The notes under the pieces are model-generated. The model did no database searches. It saw nothing but the letters and a program-made list of their open reading frames with translations, and was not told the DNA's origin. Shown one piece after another: positions 54,364 through 63,512 of a DNA stretch of 64,000 nucleotides (position 1 is the first letter of the stretch; each line of letters opens with the position of its first letter). Source of the stretch: Mariniphaga sp040772505. Lineage in GTDB: Bacteria; Bacteroidota; Bacteroidia; Bacteroidales; Prolixibacteraceae. The stretch is from assembly GCA_040772505.1 (NCBI GenBank), contig JAXGYA010000005.1, positions 131,557-195,556 of the forward strand, written 5' to 3'. The translations under genes were made by a program, and so were the position numbers.

Positions 54364-56877
54364 ATGAGTAGAGACATTTTACGTGATAAAATTTATTTAG
54401 GCGCCTTGCTGCATGATATTGGAAAATTTTATCAGCGGGCTGATCCTGACGGTGTTGCCAAATCAAAATTGCTAAGCAGTTCAGTAAAAAACAGTGAAGC
54501 CGTTTTTTGCCCTGAATTTCAGGGCAATTATTCTCATAAACATGTTTTATGGACGGCACAGTTTATTGAAGATATGGGAATCCATCTGAAGAAGATTTCA
54601 GGAGATTCAGAATACACTTTAGAACATTTGGCAGCAAAACACCATAAACCTTCAAATTTCTATGAGGAAATTATTCAAATGGCCGATCATCTGTCATCGG
54701 GAATGGACAGAGCAGAAGGAACACCTTTTTCTGATGAGTCAAAAAGCTGGGACAGTTTCAAAAAAGTGAGAATGCTATCGGTTTTTGAAAATTTGCTGAA
54801 AGATGATGAACCTGATTTCAATTTTAAACTGCCGGTTGGAGCTATTAAGCTAACCGAAGATTTTTTTCCGAGAACAAACTTTGAAACCCATCCCGACTAT
54901 AAATCATTGTGGGAAGGGTTTATGTCTGAGGTAAAGTTTATACAAACAGATTCCTATCAGGTGTTTGCAGAGTCGCTCTATTCCTTACTCTATAAATACA
55001 CCTGCAATATTGTTTCGAGTACCATAAATCTGCCCGATGTATCTTTGTTTGACCATTTAAAAACTACTGCGGCAATTGCTGTTTGTCTTTATTATGTGAG
55101 TGTGGAGAAAGGATTTTCATCGCTATCTGAAATCAGAAACTACAAGAAACCACTGTTATTGGTTGGCGGAGATATTTCCGGAATTCAAAATTACATCTAC
55201 GATATACTAACAAAATCGGCTGCAAAGAATTTGAAAGGAAGGTCTTTTTATGTTCAATTGCTTGTTGATTCCATTATTCAGAAGCTTCTGAACCATCTTG
55301 GGCTTTTTTCTTCCAATATAATTTACAGTTCGGGAGGCGGATTCTATTTATTGGCTCCCAATAGTGCAAATGTCAAAGAGAAAATTAAAAATGCAACTCA
55401 CAAAATTGGAGAACTGATTTTCAGCAGGCATGGAACCGATCTTTATCTTGCACTTGAAACCGAGGAAGTGAGTATTGATAATATCAAAAACAAGAAAATT
55501 AATGAGAACTGGAGAAGCCTCACTGAGAAATTAAACCTCCAAAAGCGGCAACGCTATAGAGACCAATTATCTGCGAAGTATGAATATTTTTTCGAACCAA
55601 GCGGAGAAGGAGCTGATTTTGAGCGTGATGCCTTTTCGGGGGAGGAGTTTCGCGAAGGCGAAAAAAAGATTAAATATACAGATAGCGCTGATGTTGTGCA
55701 ATTTATCAAACCCTACACGGAGCAGCAGATAAGATTAGGGCAATTACTTAAGAAAACAGATTATTTTATCTCGGCAGATGAAGAACTCAATTTCATCAGA
55801 AATAAACTATCGGTTGAAATTTGTGATATAGGCATCTTTCATTACTTCTTAGCCGAAGCAGATTTAAAAGATCACCGAAGCAAAATACGCGATTTCAAAG
55901 GAAAAGTGAGGATTCTGAATTTGAATAACCTTAATTTTTTAGACACTCAAAATGGAATCAACAATATTTTTGGTTTTAATCTGTATGGCGGAAACAAGTA
56001 TCCTACCGATGACAAAGGCGATCCGTTAAGTTTCGACAAATTTGCCGGAGATGGAGATTTTAAAAGACTTGGTTATTTACGTATGGACGTGGATAATCTT
56101 GGAGCAGCTTTTATTGGAGGATTTACTGATGAAAGAAGAACCTTTTCACGATACAGCACACTCAGCCGGAGCCTCGATTATTTTTTCAAGGGTTTTATCA
56201 ATAGCATCTGGGAAAAGGAGAAATACAATCAGTCAACCTTTATTATCTACTCGGGCGGCGACGATCTTTTTTTAGTTGGTCGCTGGGATATTCTACTGGA
56301 AATGGCTGAGGAAATCCGGGAAAAATTCAGGGAGTGGACTTGCCACAATCCCCGGCTGACCATTTCGGGGGGAGTGGCTGTGGTGGATGAAAAGTTTCCA
56401 GTGCTCAAAGCTTCTCAAATGGCGGGCGATGCAGAAAGCGGCGCCAAAGAGCATGTTATTGAAGAATCTTCCAAAAAACTCAAAAATGCATTTTCAGTTT
56501 TGGGTATGCCATTAAACTGGGACACTGAATATTACTGGGTGAAAAACATGAAAAACAACCTCAAAATACTTTTAGATTCGGATGAAATTCCTCGGAGTTT
56601 CATTTCAAAATTTTACAGTCATTTTGCCAATGCAAAAATTGAAAACCACAAAATCACACAACTAAGCGTTTTGTGGCTGATGGCTTATGATTTTTCACGA
56701 ATGGCAAATTCGGTAAAGAAGGAGAAAACGGATGCAAGGAATTTCATACACAATGTGAAAGATTGGATTTTTACCAATAAACACCCCGAACTTCAAACAA
56801 CACAATACCATTTGTTTGAGCTGATAAACCTGGCAGTGCGCTGGGCTGAACTTGAATTAAGAACCATTAAAAAATAA
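54364..56877 (+). CDS. csm1: Cas10/Csm1, type III-A signature protein
   Basis: Large subunit of the Csm effector. The 837 residues carry an HD nuclease motif at 17-18 (LLHDIGKF), two Palm domains, and the cyclase motif SGGDD at about 630-634 (Gly631, Gly632, Asp633, Asp634). The HD motif predicts target-activated single-stranded DNA cutting, and an intact GGDD predicts synthesis of cyclic oligoadenylates that would activate Csm6. It is 12 bp after cas6 and 5 bp before csm2. Confidence 0.95.
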   Translation: MSRDILRDKIYLGALLHDIGKFYQRADPDGVAKSKLLSSSVKNSEAVFCPEFQGNYSHKHVLWTAQFIEDMGIHLKKISGDSEYTLEHLAAKHHKPSNFYEEIIQMADHLSSGMDRAEGTPFSDESKSWDSFKKVRMLSVFENLLKDDEPDFNFKLPVGAIKLTEDFFPRTNFETHPDYKSLWEGFMSEVKFIQTDSYQVFAESLYSLLYKYTCNIVSSTINLPDVSLFDHLKTTAAIAVCLYYVSVEKGFSSLSEIRNYKKPLLLVGGDISGIQNYIYDILTKSAAKNLKGRSFYVQLLVDSIIQKLLNHLGLFSSNIIYSSGGGFYLLAPNSANVKEKIKNATHKIGELIFSRHGTDLYLALETEEVSIDNIKNKKINENWRSLTEKLNLQKRQRYRDQLSAKYEYFFEPSGEGADFERDAFSGEEFREGEKKIKYTDSADVVQFIKPYTEQQIRLGQLLKKTDYFISADEELNFIRNKLSVEICDIGIFHYFLAEADLKDHRSKIRDFKGKVRILNLNNLNFLDTQNGINNIFGFNLYGGNKYPTDDKGDPLSFDKFAGDGDFKRLGYLRMDVDNLGAAFIGGFTDERRTFSRYSTLSRSLDYFFKGFINSIWEKEKYNQSTFIIYSGGDDLFLVGRWDILLEMAEEIREKFREWTCHNPRLTISGGVAVVDEKFPVLKASQMAGDAESGAKEHVIEESSKKLKNAFSVLGMPLNWDTEYYWVKNMKNNLKILLDSDEIPRSFISKFYSHFANAKIENHKITQLSVLWLMAYDFSRMANSVKKEKTDARNFIHNVKDWIFTNKHPELQTTQYHLFELINLAVRWAELELRTIKK

Positions 56878-56882
56878 TAATT

Positions 56883-57305
56883 ATGCAACAACGACGTGAT
56901 TTTAAAAAACATGGACGTGATTCTGAACGTCCTGATTGGTCTTCCAAGGTAAAATCTGCTTGGGTTACCAATAAAATTGATAATGAAGCTGTAAGTTTTT
57001 CTGAGGATTTTGGAAAATACCTGGCACAAAACAAGCTAACAACTTCACAAATCAGAAATATTTACGGTGAATTAAAGCGAATCCAAATGAAAGGATTTGA
57101 TGATGAAAAAACATCATTTTTGCTTCTGCTACCAAAAATGGCATACGCTGCAAAAAGAAATGTTAATCATGGTTTAACCGCATTTAAGCAGGTGTTTGAC
57201 AAATTACACAAAGATGTAAAAACGGCAGAACATTATAAAAATATGATGGATATAATGGAAGCAATTCTTGCTTATCACAAAGCTTTTGGGGGAAGAGAAA
57301 ACTAA
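56883..57305 (+). CDS. csm2: Csm2 small subunit
   Basis: A 140-residue helical small subunit of the type III-A complex, recognised from its position and from FGKYLAQNKLTTSQIRNIYGEL and FLLLLPKMAYAAKRN. It stacks along the crRNA-target duplex. It lies 5 bp after csm1 and 14 bp before csm3. The basic N-terminus (RRDFKKHGRDSERP) is typical. Confidence 0.9.
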   Translation: MQQRRDFKKHGRDSERPDWSSKVKSAWVTNKIDNEAVSFSEDFGKYLAQNKLTTSQIRNIYGELKRIQMKGFDDEKTSFLLLLPKMAYAAKRNVNHGLTAFKQVFDKLHKDVKTAEHYKNMMDIMEAILAYHKAFGGREN

Positions 57306-57319
57306 AAAAATAAATTATC

Positions 57320-57988
57320 ATGGCAAAATTAACGAAGAAATATGTTATTACAGGCAAAATTGAGTGCCTAACCGGATTGCATATTGGCGGCACAAATTCG
57401 GCAATGGGAATTGGTGGTCCCGACTCAATGGTTATCAGGAACCCATTAAACAACAAACCCATAATTCCGGGCAGCAGCCTGAAAGGGAAAATGCGAAGCC
57501 TTTTAGAGCTATCGCAGGGGGAAATAGGTGGTTCATCAGGCGGACAAATACGAAACGGTCCGACGCAAAATAAAAATCATCTGGCAGTCAGACTGTTTGG
57601 CTCTGCTGATAGCAAAGGAGACAATCAATTGCCTTCGCGGATTATTGTTCGCGATGCATCATTGCTCACACCTGATGAGAAATTTTCCAATACCGATATG
57701 CCCTACACCGAAACCAAAACGGAGGTAGTTATTGACCGGATCACTTCCGGCGCAATGCCGCGTCAAATTGAGCGTGTTCCGGCAGGCGCCGAGTTCAGCC
57801 TGAGTATGGTGTTGAATATTTTTGATTTGGACAACAACGAAAATGAATTGATTGAGGCATTAAAACTTTCAATGAAATTACTGGAAGATGATTACTTAGG
57901 AGGAAACGGTTCACGCGGGTACGGACAAATTGCCTTCCGTGATGTTGTCTGGACTGAGAAAAAAATGGAAGATTATTTAGCTACTTAA
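57320..57988 (+). CDS. csm3: Csm3 backbone subunit, target RNase
   Basis: A 222-residue RAMP protein that forms the backbone and cleaves target RNA every six nucleotides. GLHIGGTNSAMGIGGPDS includes the catalytic Asp35, followed by PIIPGSSLKGKMRSLLE and a Gly-rich GGNGSRGYGQI near the end. It lies between csm2 and csm4, 2 bp before the latter. Confidence 0.95.
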   Translation: MAKLTKKYVITGKIECLTGLHIGGTNSAMGIGGPDSMVIRNPLNNKPIIPGSSLKGKMRSLLELSQGEIGGSSGGQIRNGPTQNKNHLAVRLFGSADSKGDNQLPSRIIVRDASLLTPDEKFSNTDMPYTETKTEVVIDRITSGAMPRQIERVPAGAEFSLSMVLNIFDLDNNENELIEALKLSMKLLEDDYLGGNGSRGYGQIAFRDVVWTEKKMEDYLAT

Positions 57989-57990
57989 TT

Positions 57991-58980
57991 ATGAAAACCT
58001 TTCATTGTGTAAAACTGAAATTTATCAGTCCGCTCCATTTGGGGCGCGGCACGGGTGAAACCTACGATACAGGAAGCAAACTGCTTCATTCCGATACAAT
58101 TTCAGCCGCACTGGCAAGTGCAAGGGTGCAGCTTTTTGGCGAAAAAAAGCTGAAAGAGTATTTAGAAGCCTTACGTGTAAGTTCAGCGTTTCCGTTTTTT
58201 GAAAATCATTATTTTTTTCCGAAACCCATGCTTAGGCTAAATCTGAAAATTGAAGGTCAGGATGAGCATTTGCTAAGCAAAAGCCTCAAAAAACTGGAAT
58301 ACTTTGAACAACCGATATTTGAAAAAATAATTTCGGGAGAAGAGGTTTTGGTGAGCGAAAATCAGCTCTCAAAAAACAAAAAGTACGTGTGGGCTGATGT
58401 TTCTGCAATTCAAACTATTTTAAAAACCGAAGTTCAGCAGCGTGTTACAGTTCCGCGCGACGGACAGGGTGATAGTGTTCCCTACTATGTGGAACGAATT
58501 TTCTTCAACAAAGGAGCCGGTTTGTATTTTTTGCTGAAAACTGAAAATGAGCAAATTTTGCGTGAAACGGAAGTTGCTTTAAGATATCTGGAAGATTCCG
58601 GAATTGGAACTGACCGGAGTGTTGGCAACGGATTTTTCAAATATGAAATCAGCAATTTACAACTTAAAGTACCAGAGGAAAGCAGCAACTCAATGACTCT
58701 TTCGCTGTTCTGTCCCGAAAAGGAAGAATTGCCTGAATTACTGGAGGGTGAACCGGCTTATTTAATGGAAAAGCGGGGCGGATTTATTGCCGGGGCGAGT
58801 GATGTAAAGTTCCGGCATTTGCGTAAAAAATCGGTCTATATGTTTTCTGAAGGCTCTGTCTTCAATGGGAAAAATTTAAACGGAAAAGTGCTGAATCTTC
58901 GCCCAAAATGGGACGATGAGAAACTGCACCCGGTTTACCGTTCCGGCAAACCGGTTTACATTCCGGTAATTAAAAACTAA
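57991..58980 (+). CDS. csm4: Csm4 subunit
   Basis: A 329-residue RAMP-family subunit that caps the crRNA 5' handle. It shows FISPLHLGRGTGETYDTGSKLLHSDTISAAL, with the IGTDRSVGNGFFKYEI Gly-rich block further on. It starts 2 bp after csm3 and ends 10 bp before csm5. Confidence 0.93.
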   Translation: MKTFHCVKLKFISPLHLGRGTGETYDTGSKLLHSDTISAALASARVQLFGEKKLKEYLEALRVSSAFPFFENHYFFPKPMLRLNLKIEGQDEHLLSKSLKKLEYFEQPIFEKIISGEEVLVSENQLSKNKKYVWADVSAIQTILKTEVQQRVTVPRDGQGDSVPYYVERIFFNKGAGLYFLLKTENEQILRETEVALRYLEDSGIGTDRSVGNGFFKYEISNLQLKVPEESSNSMTLSLFCPEKEELPELLEGEPAYLMEKRGGFIAGASDVKFRHLRKKSVYMFSEGSVFNGKNLNGKVLNLRPKWDDEKLHPVYRSGKPVYIPVIKN

Positions 58981-58990
58981 TTTGAATATT

Positions 58991-60112
58991 ATGACTTCAG
59001 TAAAGTTAAAAACACTGACTCCAGTTCATATCGGCTCCGGACGTGAATTAGCCCGCGATGTGGAGTTTTTGCAATGGAACAATGAAATTGGTGTTATAGA
59101 CGAAAAGAAAACTCTCGAAATTATTGGTGAAGAAAATATTGGAACATGGGTGGCAATAATTGAAAGCCAGGAACCACTGCTCAACTATCTGACAACTATA
59201 AAGAAGAATTTAAAGTTGATGGATGTTTGCAAATACACCATGCCATTGTATGCAAACAAATATTCACAAACCAGAACATTAAAAGAGCAACTGCGCAACG
59301 GAACAGGGAAACCGTATATTCCCGGTTCGTCAATTAAAGGAGCAATACGAACAGCCCTGTTAAATATTTTTCTTGGAAAATTGCAACGTAATTGGAGAGA
59401 GGATGAACTAAAAAACAAAAGGGGCAACTTTTCCGACAAAGCTGTTCAGTCAATAATTTTTGGGAAAGATCCCAACCACGATTTTATGCGTTTTTTAAAA
59501 ACAGGCGATGCCTTGTTTTCCAATGATTCTATGATTGTTCTTTCCGTTCTGAGCTTAAATTATCTGAACGGGCAGACAAAGCGCGATGAAAAATTATTAC
59601 AACTCACTGAAACCATTGAGTATGATTTTGATACTGAATTTCGCATGAAACTCGATTTGGATTTGTGGCAAAAGAATATTGAATTTGGCATTATCAGAAA
59701 AGAAATTCCTGATTTTTTAAAAGATTTGCCTTCGCTGTTTAAGGTTTTAAATGATTTTACAGCCAGTCTTTTGCAGAAAGAAATTGAATTTTGGGAAGAA
59801 GATGCGGAGATAGACGCTGTTTATGAATATATAGACGATTGCCAACAATTACTGGAAGATTGCAAAAACTGCAGGGAGAATGAAGCTGTTTTGCGGTTGG
59901 GACACGGTTCGGGATGGCTGTTTATGACCGGTGGTTGGGTAAAAAACCCCACATTTATAAATGATAAAGGAAAGGACAGTTTATATGAGAAAATCATTGA
60001 CAAAACTCGTCCAAAAAACAAGTTTTATAAAGATTACTTTTTCCCGAAAACCCGGCGGATGGATGAGGACGGTGAATTGTTGGGGTTTGTTAAATTAGAA
60101 GCAAATATTTGA
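58991..60112 (+). CDS. csm5: Csm5 subunit
   Basis: A 373-residue RAMP-family subunit at the 3' end of the crRNA. It has TLTPVHIGSGREL, PYIPGSSIKGAIRTALLN and a Gly-rich LRLGHGSGWLFMTGGW. The start is the ATG at 58991; a TTG at 58982 would add three residues. Its stop overlaps the csm6 start by one base (TGATG). Confidence 0.93.
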   Translation: MTSVKLKTLTPVHIGSGRELARDVEFLQWNNEIGVIDEKKTLEIIGEENIGTWVAIIESQEPLLNYLTTIKKNLKLMDVCKYTMPLYANKYSQTRTLKEQLRNGTGKPYIPGSSIKGAIRTALLNIFLGKLQRNWREDELKNKRGNFSDKAVQSIIFGKDPNHDFMRFLKTGDALFSNDSMIVLSVLSLNYLNGQTKRDEKLLQLTETIEYDFDTEFRMKLDLDLWQKNIEFGIIRKEIPDFLKDLPSLFKVLNDFTASLLQKEIEFWEEDAEIDAVYEYIDDCQQLLEDCKNCRENEAVLRLGHGSGWLFMTGGWVKNPTFINDKGKDSLYEKIIDKTRPKNKFYKDYFFPKTRRMDEDGELLGFVKLEANI

Positions 60113-61503
60113 TGATAAAAAAGATTCTTATTAGTAACACAGGCAACCGAAACCTAAAGGTGAACGGAGACTTTATAACAAAAATTTTTAATGCAAACGA
60201 TGAGAATTATTTCAGAGAACAAACCTATTCTATCTGGCAGCAAATTCAAAATAATGAATTTCAGGGTGAACTGAAACCTGTAATTATAAATGAAGTTATT
60301 GAATTGGAAAAAGACAATCTTGAAAAAGTAATTCTCATTTCAAGCGATATGCCTAATACTCTGAGAAATGACCAGGATACCATTTATGCAGGTAAAATAC
60401 TATGTCACATATTGAAAAAGCAGTATCCCGAAATAGAATTTATAAATTATCCAGTTAACAAATCGGTTTTTATTTATGATGAATTGTTTACGTTTTATCG
60501 TTCATTTTTATTAAAGCTGAAACATGAAAACCCGGATTCAAAAATTATTTATTGCGATGCAGGAGGCACATCACAACAAAAGTTTGCACTGAAAATATCT
60601 CTGGAATTTCTTTTCAAGCCTGATAAATTCACAGTTTATTATGTTGCACAGCAAGAAAAAGGGAAAAGCAAGTTAATGCGGGGTGAAAGTTACGAGTACC
60701 GGAAAATTATTGATCTGGAACATGCAATTCAAGCAATACATTCCGGTGCTTATCAATTTTCATTAGACCTTCTTGGAGAATATTACCCAAACAAAAATAA
60801 GTTCCCACTCAATTTGATTCAATTTCTTGAACTACGCTCCAGATTGTTTATCTCTGATGCCAATAAGCTTGCAAAAAATATCTCTCAATCTAAAAAAGCT
60901 CCTGAATTTATTAGAGATTACTTTAAACAAATTCCAATTGGAAAATATGATGATTGGAAAGGATTATTGGACAACAATCATTTTTTTCTCCTTAGTGAAA
61001 TTCTCATCATGTCTCAATGGAAATATTCCCTTGGCATTATTGAGCAAGCTTTGCATCTGTTTTCCATGTTTGTTGAAAACTATATCAGTTTCGTAATCAG
61101 AAAACAGTATGGATATAAGTTTGATACTCATTATGAATCAGCATTTATTAAGTTTAACGAAGATGTAAAAAACAATAGATTCACTCTTCCTGAAAGCTTA
61201 AGACTAGACCGCCCGGGTCTTCCTCTTTTAATTTCAATTGCAGATACGATAGATGGGGAAATTCATAAAGCTCTAATTTCAATAATTAAAGAAATAAACA
61301 GTTTTACATCCTCAGATAAAACGGGAATTGACAGTTTCAGAAACAAATATACACATAAGGGAAAAGGGGTGAAAAAGGAAGATTTTGAAAATACCACACA
61401 TTATGTAAATATGAAAAAATGTTATGAAATTTTTGGAATAGATTTTAATCGTAATTACTATGCCGAAATGCATCAGAAAGTTTGTGAATTAATTAGAAAT
61501 TAG
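60112..61503 (+). CDS. csm6: Csm6-like CARF-HEPN ribonuclease
   Basis: A 463-residue protein with an N-terminal CARF-like domain (about 1-185), where CDAGGTSQQKFALKIS at about 148-163 resembles the ligand-binding loop. The C-terminal HEPN domain has RNKYTH at 410-415 (the RxxxxH active site). It is predicted to be switched on by cyclic oligoadenylate made by Csm1 and to cut RNA without sequence choice. The start is the ATG at 60112, overlapping the csm5 stop. The CARF domain has diverged, so this is called Csm6-like. Confidence 0.88.
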   Translation: MIKKILISNTGNRNLKVNGDFITKIFNANDENYFREQTYSIWQQIQNNEFQGELKPVIINEVIELEKDNLEKVILISSDMPNTLRNDQDTIYAGKILCHILKKQYPEIEFINYPVNKSVFIYDELFTFYRSFLLKLKHENPDSKIIYCDAGGTSQQKFALKISLEFLFKPDKFTVYYVAQQEKGKSKLMRGESYEYRKIIDLEHAIQAIHSGAYQFSLDLLGEYYPNKNKFPLNLIQFLELRSRLFISDANKLAKNISQSKKAPEFIRDYFKQIPIGKYDDWKGLLDNNHFFLLSEILIMSQWKYSLGIIEQALHLFSMFVENYISFVIRKQYGYKFDTHYESAFIKFNEDVKNNRFTLPESLRLDRPGLPLLISIADTIDGEIHKALISIIKEINSFTSSDKTGIDSFRNKYTHKGKGVKKEDFENTTHYVNMKKCYEIFGIDFNRNYYAEMHQKVCELIRN

Positions 61504-61698
61504 TCTTATGCCAACACCAACCGCGTTGTATATGATGAGATTAAAAACGACCTGAAAGAGGTGCAGGAGTGTTACGAAAATAACGACAGCATTTTGCTGG
61601 TTCCGGTGTCAACAGACGAAATTAAAGCGATGAAAGTTATTGGACAAAACATTGATTTTGATTTGATTTTAAAAAATAAAAACACCTTGTTTTTTTAG
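61504..61698 (+). pseudogene. Cas2-like C-terminal fragment
   Basis: Directly after the csm6 stop, in the same frame, is an open stretch without a start codon. It reads SYANTNRVVYDEIKNDLKEV, QECYENNDSILLVPVSTDEI, KAMKVIGQNIDF and DLILKNKNTLFF, then a stop. Its helix-strand-helix-strand pattern and the terminal IGQ...TLFF block resemble the second half of a Cas2 protein, and its position after csm6 suits an adaptation gene. The first about 35 residues and any cas1 are absent. The family assignment is by pattern and is not certain. Confidence 0.5.
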
Positions 61699-61732
61699 TA
61701 AATCAACCTTATATTTTAAGTTCTTTGACATA

Positions 61733-61763
61733 TTGTTTTTTAATATAATTGGGCGTATCTTTG
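61733..61763 (+). promoter_or_regulatory. CRISPR leader promoter
   Basis: TTG (61733-61735), 20-nt spacer and TATCTTTG (61756-61763) match the Bacteroidota promoter consensus. It lies in an AT-rich 160-bp leader between the cas2-like fragment and the first repeat (61862), pointing into the array. Confidence 0.65.
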
Positions 61764-61861
61764 CAGCCACTTAAAAAACATAATTTTTTTCTTAAAAAAG
61801 ATTAAATTACTAAGAATAAAAAGCATATATAGCTGTACAATAGAGAAATACAAAAAGAGGA

Positions 61862-62856
61862 GTCAGAAACCATGTTCCAGAAAAAGTAGGATTAAGACGA
61901 TGTTAATTCTCCCCTTCAACCACAACGATGAGTTGCTGTCAGAAACCATGTTCCAGAAAAAGTAGGATTAAGACCACATTTTTTTTTGTACTCTTTCTTA
62001 GTTATTTCAGTCAGAAACCATGTTCCAGAAAAAGTAGGATTAAGACCAGCGTCCGTTAATTTTTGAAATTCTGTTACATTATGTCAGAAACCATGTTCCA
62101 GAAAAAGTAGGATTAAGACTTAAATTTCATGACACTAATTTTTAAGTTAAACATTAAAAAGTCGAAACCATGTTCCAGAAAAAAGTAGGATTAAGACCCT
62201 CAAAGAAAACAGCGAATTCGATTAAGCTTTGATTTTGATTAAAGAAGCTAAACGTCAGAAACCATGTTTTTCCCTTTCGGTCAGAAACCATGTTCCAGAA
62301 AAAGTAGGATTAAGACCCGCTTGCCCAGCCAGCGATATTGACTTTTATATCCTCGCGTCAGAAACCATGTTCCAGAAAAAGTAGGATTAAGACGCTTGTT
62401 AAACGCTATTTTTAATAGCAATCCGGGATTGCTGTCAGAAACCATGTTCCAGAAAAAGTAGGATTAAGACCTTTGTAACTGTAGGGTGAAAAAGTATTGA
62501 CAAAAAGTCAGAAACCATGTTCCAGAAAAAGTAGGATTAAGACAGTTGTAACCCTGTGGAGTATATCCCATGGTTTTAGTCTCGTCAGAAACCATGTTCC
62601 AGAAAAAGTAGGATTAAGACAAAGTTTTTTTTGTCATTTCGATATTTTTCATTTTGTCAGAAACCATGTTCCAGAAAAAGTAGGATTAAGACCTTCACAA
62701 AATGGATTTTTAAATACTCAACAGTTTCGAAAATATATTTGTCAGAAACCATGTTCCAGAAAAAGTAGGATTAAGACTCAATTAGTATTTTTCTTAATAT
62801 GATATATAATTGTACCAAAGTCAGAAACCATGTTCCAGAAAAAGTAGGATTAAGAC
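61862..62856 (+). CRISPR. Type III-A CRISPR array, 13 full repeats
   Basis: The 37-bp repeat begins GTCAGAAACCATGTTCC and ends AGTAGGATTAAGAC; its last 8 nt (ATTAAGAC) would form the crRNA handle. Full repeats start at 61862, 61938, 62010, 62083, 62161, 62280, 62357, 62434, 62507, 62584, 62656, 62741 and 62820. The copy at 62161 has a one-base loss and a one-base gain. A partial repeat (15 bp) lies at 62254-62268. Most spacers are 35-42 nt; one is 48 nt, and the interval holding the partial repeat is 82 nt. The leader is on the left, so the right end is the oldest part. Confidence 0.96.
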
Positions 62857-63028
62857 ACTGATTTTTAAATACTAACAGTTTGGTAAGATTGTGAATTAAC
62901 GAATTTGCGAATTAACGAATTAACGAATTTACTCCCCTAAAACCATGTTCCAGAGGGCAAAGCGTAAAGAAATCATCCGGTGGATGATTTTAGCTTTGAG
63001 CCTGATTGCAGGGCGGGAGGATTAAGAC
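62857..63028 (+). repeat. 172-bp unit 1: spacer-like segment plus interrupted CRISPR repeat
   Basis: The unit starts with 83 bp, including imperfect GAATTAACGAATT repeats. It continues with repeat bases AAACCATGTTCCAGA (62940-62954), a 63-bp insertion (62955-63017), and the repeat end AGGATTAAGAC (63018-63028). The insertion replaces the six bases AAAAGT of the normal repeat. Unit 2 follows directly and differs at two positions. Confidence 0.85.
62958..62998. repeat. Hairpin element inside the interrupted repeat
   Basis: Inner arms AAATCATCC / GGATGATTT with a 3-nt loop and outer arms CAAAGC / GCTTTG make an imperfect palindrome, like a REP element. A second copy is in unit 2 (63130-63170), and a shortened one occurs at 63221-63264. 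Confidence 0.75.
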
Positions 63029-63200
63029 ACTGATTTTTAAATACTAACAGTTTGGCAAGATTGTGAATTAACGAATTTGCGAATTAACGAATTAACGAAT
63101 TTACTCCCCTAAAACCATGTTCCAGAGGGCAAAGCGTAAAGAAATCATCCAGTGGATGATTTTAGCTTTGAGCCTGATTGCAGGGCGGGAGGATTAAGAC
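63029..63200 (+). repeat. 172-bp unit 2: tandem copy of unit 1
   Basis: An exact-length tandem copy of 62857-63028 with only two visible substitutions (T to C in GGTAAG/GGCAAG, G to A at the hairpin loop). It holds the interrupted repeat at 63112-63200. The near identity means the duplication is recent compared with the age of this end of the array. Confidence 0.85.
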
Positions 63201-63220
63201 CCTGATAGGAATTTTATGAG

Positions 63221-63264
63221 TCCAGAGGAGCGTAAACGGTGGATGATTTTAGCTTTGAGCCTGA
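63221..63264 (+). repeat. Shortened third copy of the hairpin element
   Basis: It shares TCCAGAGG, GCGTAAA and GGTGGATGATTTTAGCTTTG with the insertion at 62955-63017 but lacks the left inner arm. It still begins with the repeat-derived bases CCAGA, so it probably descends from the same event. Confidence 0.65.
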
Positions 63265-63280
63265 CATAATTTCACCTAAT

Positions 63281-63372
63281 CATTGTCCGTAGGACAACAT
63301 GTGATTAGCCGTAAAATTTATCTTACGGTCAAAGAGACAAATAAAAACACCGCCCGTAGGGCGGCACAAAAA
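63281..63372. repeat. Palindromes upstream of the RAYT-like mini-ORF
   Basis: TTGTCCGTAGGACAA (63283-63297) is a small palindrome in reverse orientation to the TTGTCCTACGGACAA units at 63.6-64.0 kb. CCGCCCGTAGGGCGG (63352-63366) is another. They flank the mini-ORF on its left as the tandem units do on its right. Confidence 0.65.
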
Positions 63373-63380
63373 CATATACT

Positions 63381-63512
63381 ATGAGCTACATACAGTCATT
63401 ATACCACATCATCGTTCGGACAAAATACAGTGAAAGTTTCAAGGATGAATACCGCAGATTGATTGTCGAGAACGGAATTGAAATTGACGAGCGGTATTTC
63501 CTGACGGATTGA
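63381..63512 (+). pseudogene. Internally deleted IS200/RAYT-type transposase (43 codons)
   Basis: The short frame begins MSYIQSLYHIIVRTKYSE, the N-terminus of REP-associated tyrosine transposases. It goes straight into SFKDEYRRLIVENGIEIDER and YFLTD, their C-terminus. The HUH and catalytic Tyr regions (about 100 or more residues) are missing, yet the frame is kept. It cannot be active; it may be a non-autonomous derivative moved by a related enzyme elsewhere. Confidence 0.75.

Noticed and set aside
62497..62802. Open frame of about 100 codons across the CRISPR array
   Set aside because: Its residues repeat with the CRISPR repeat (QKPCSRKSRIKT); it is a by-product of the array, not a gene.
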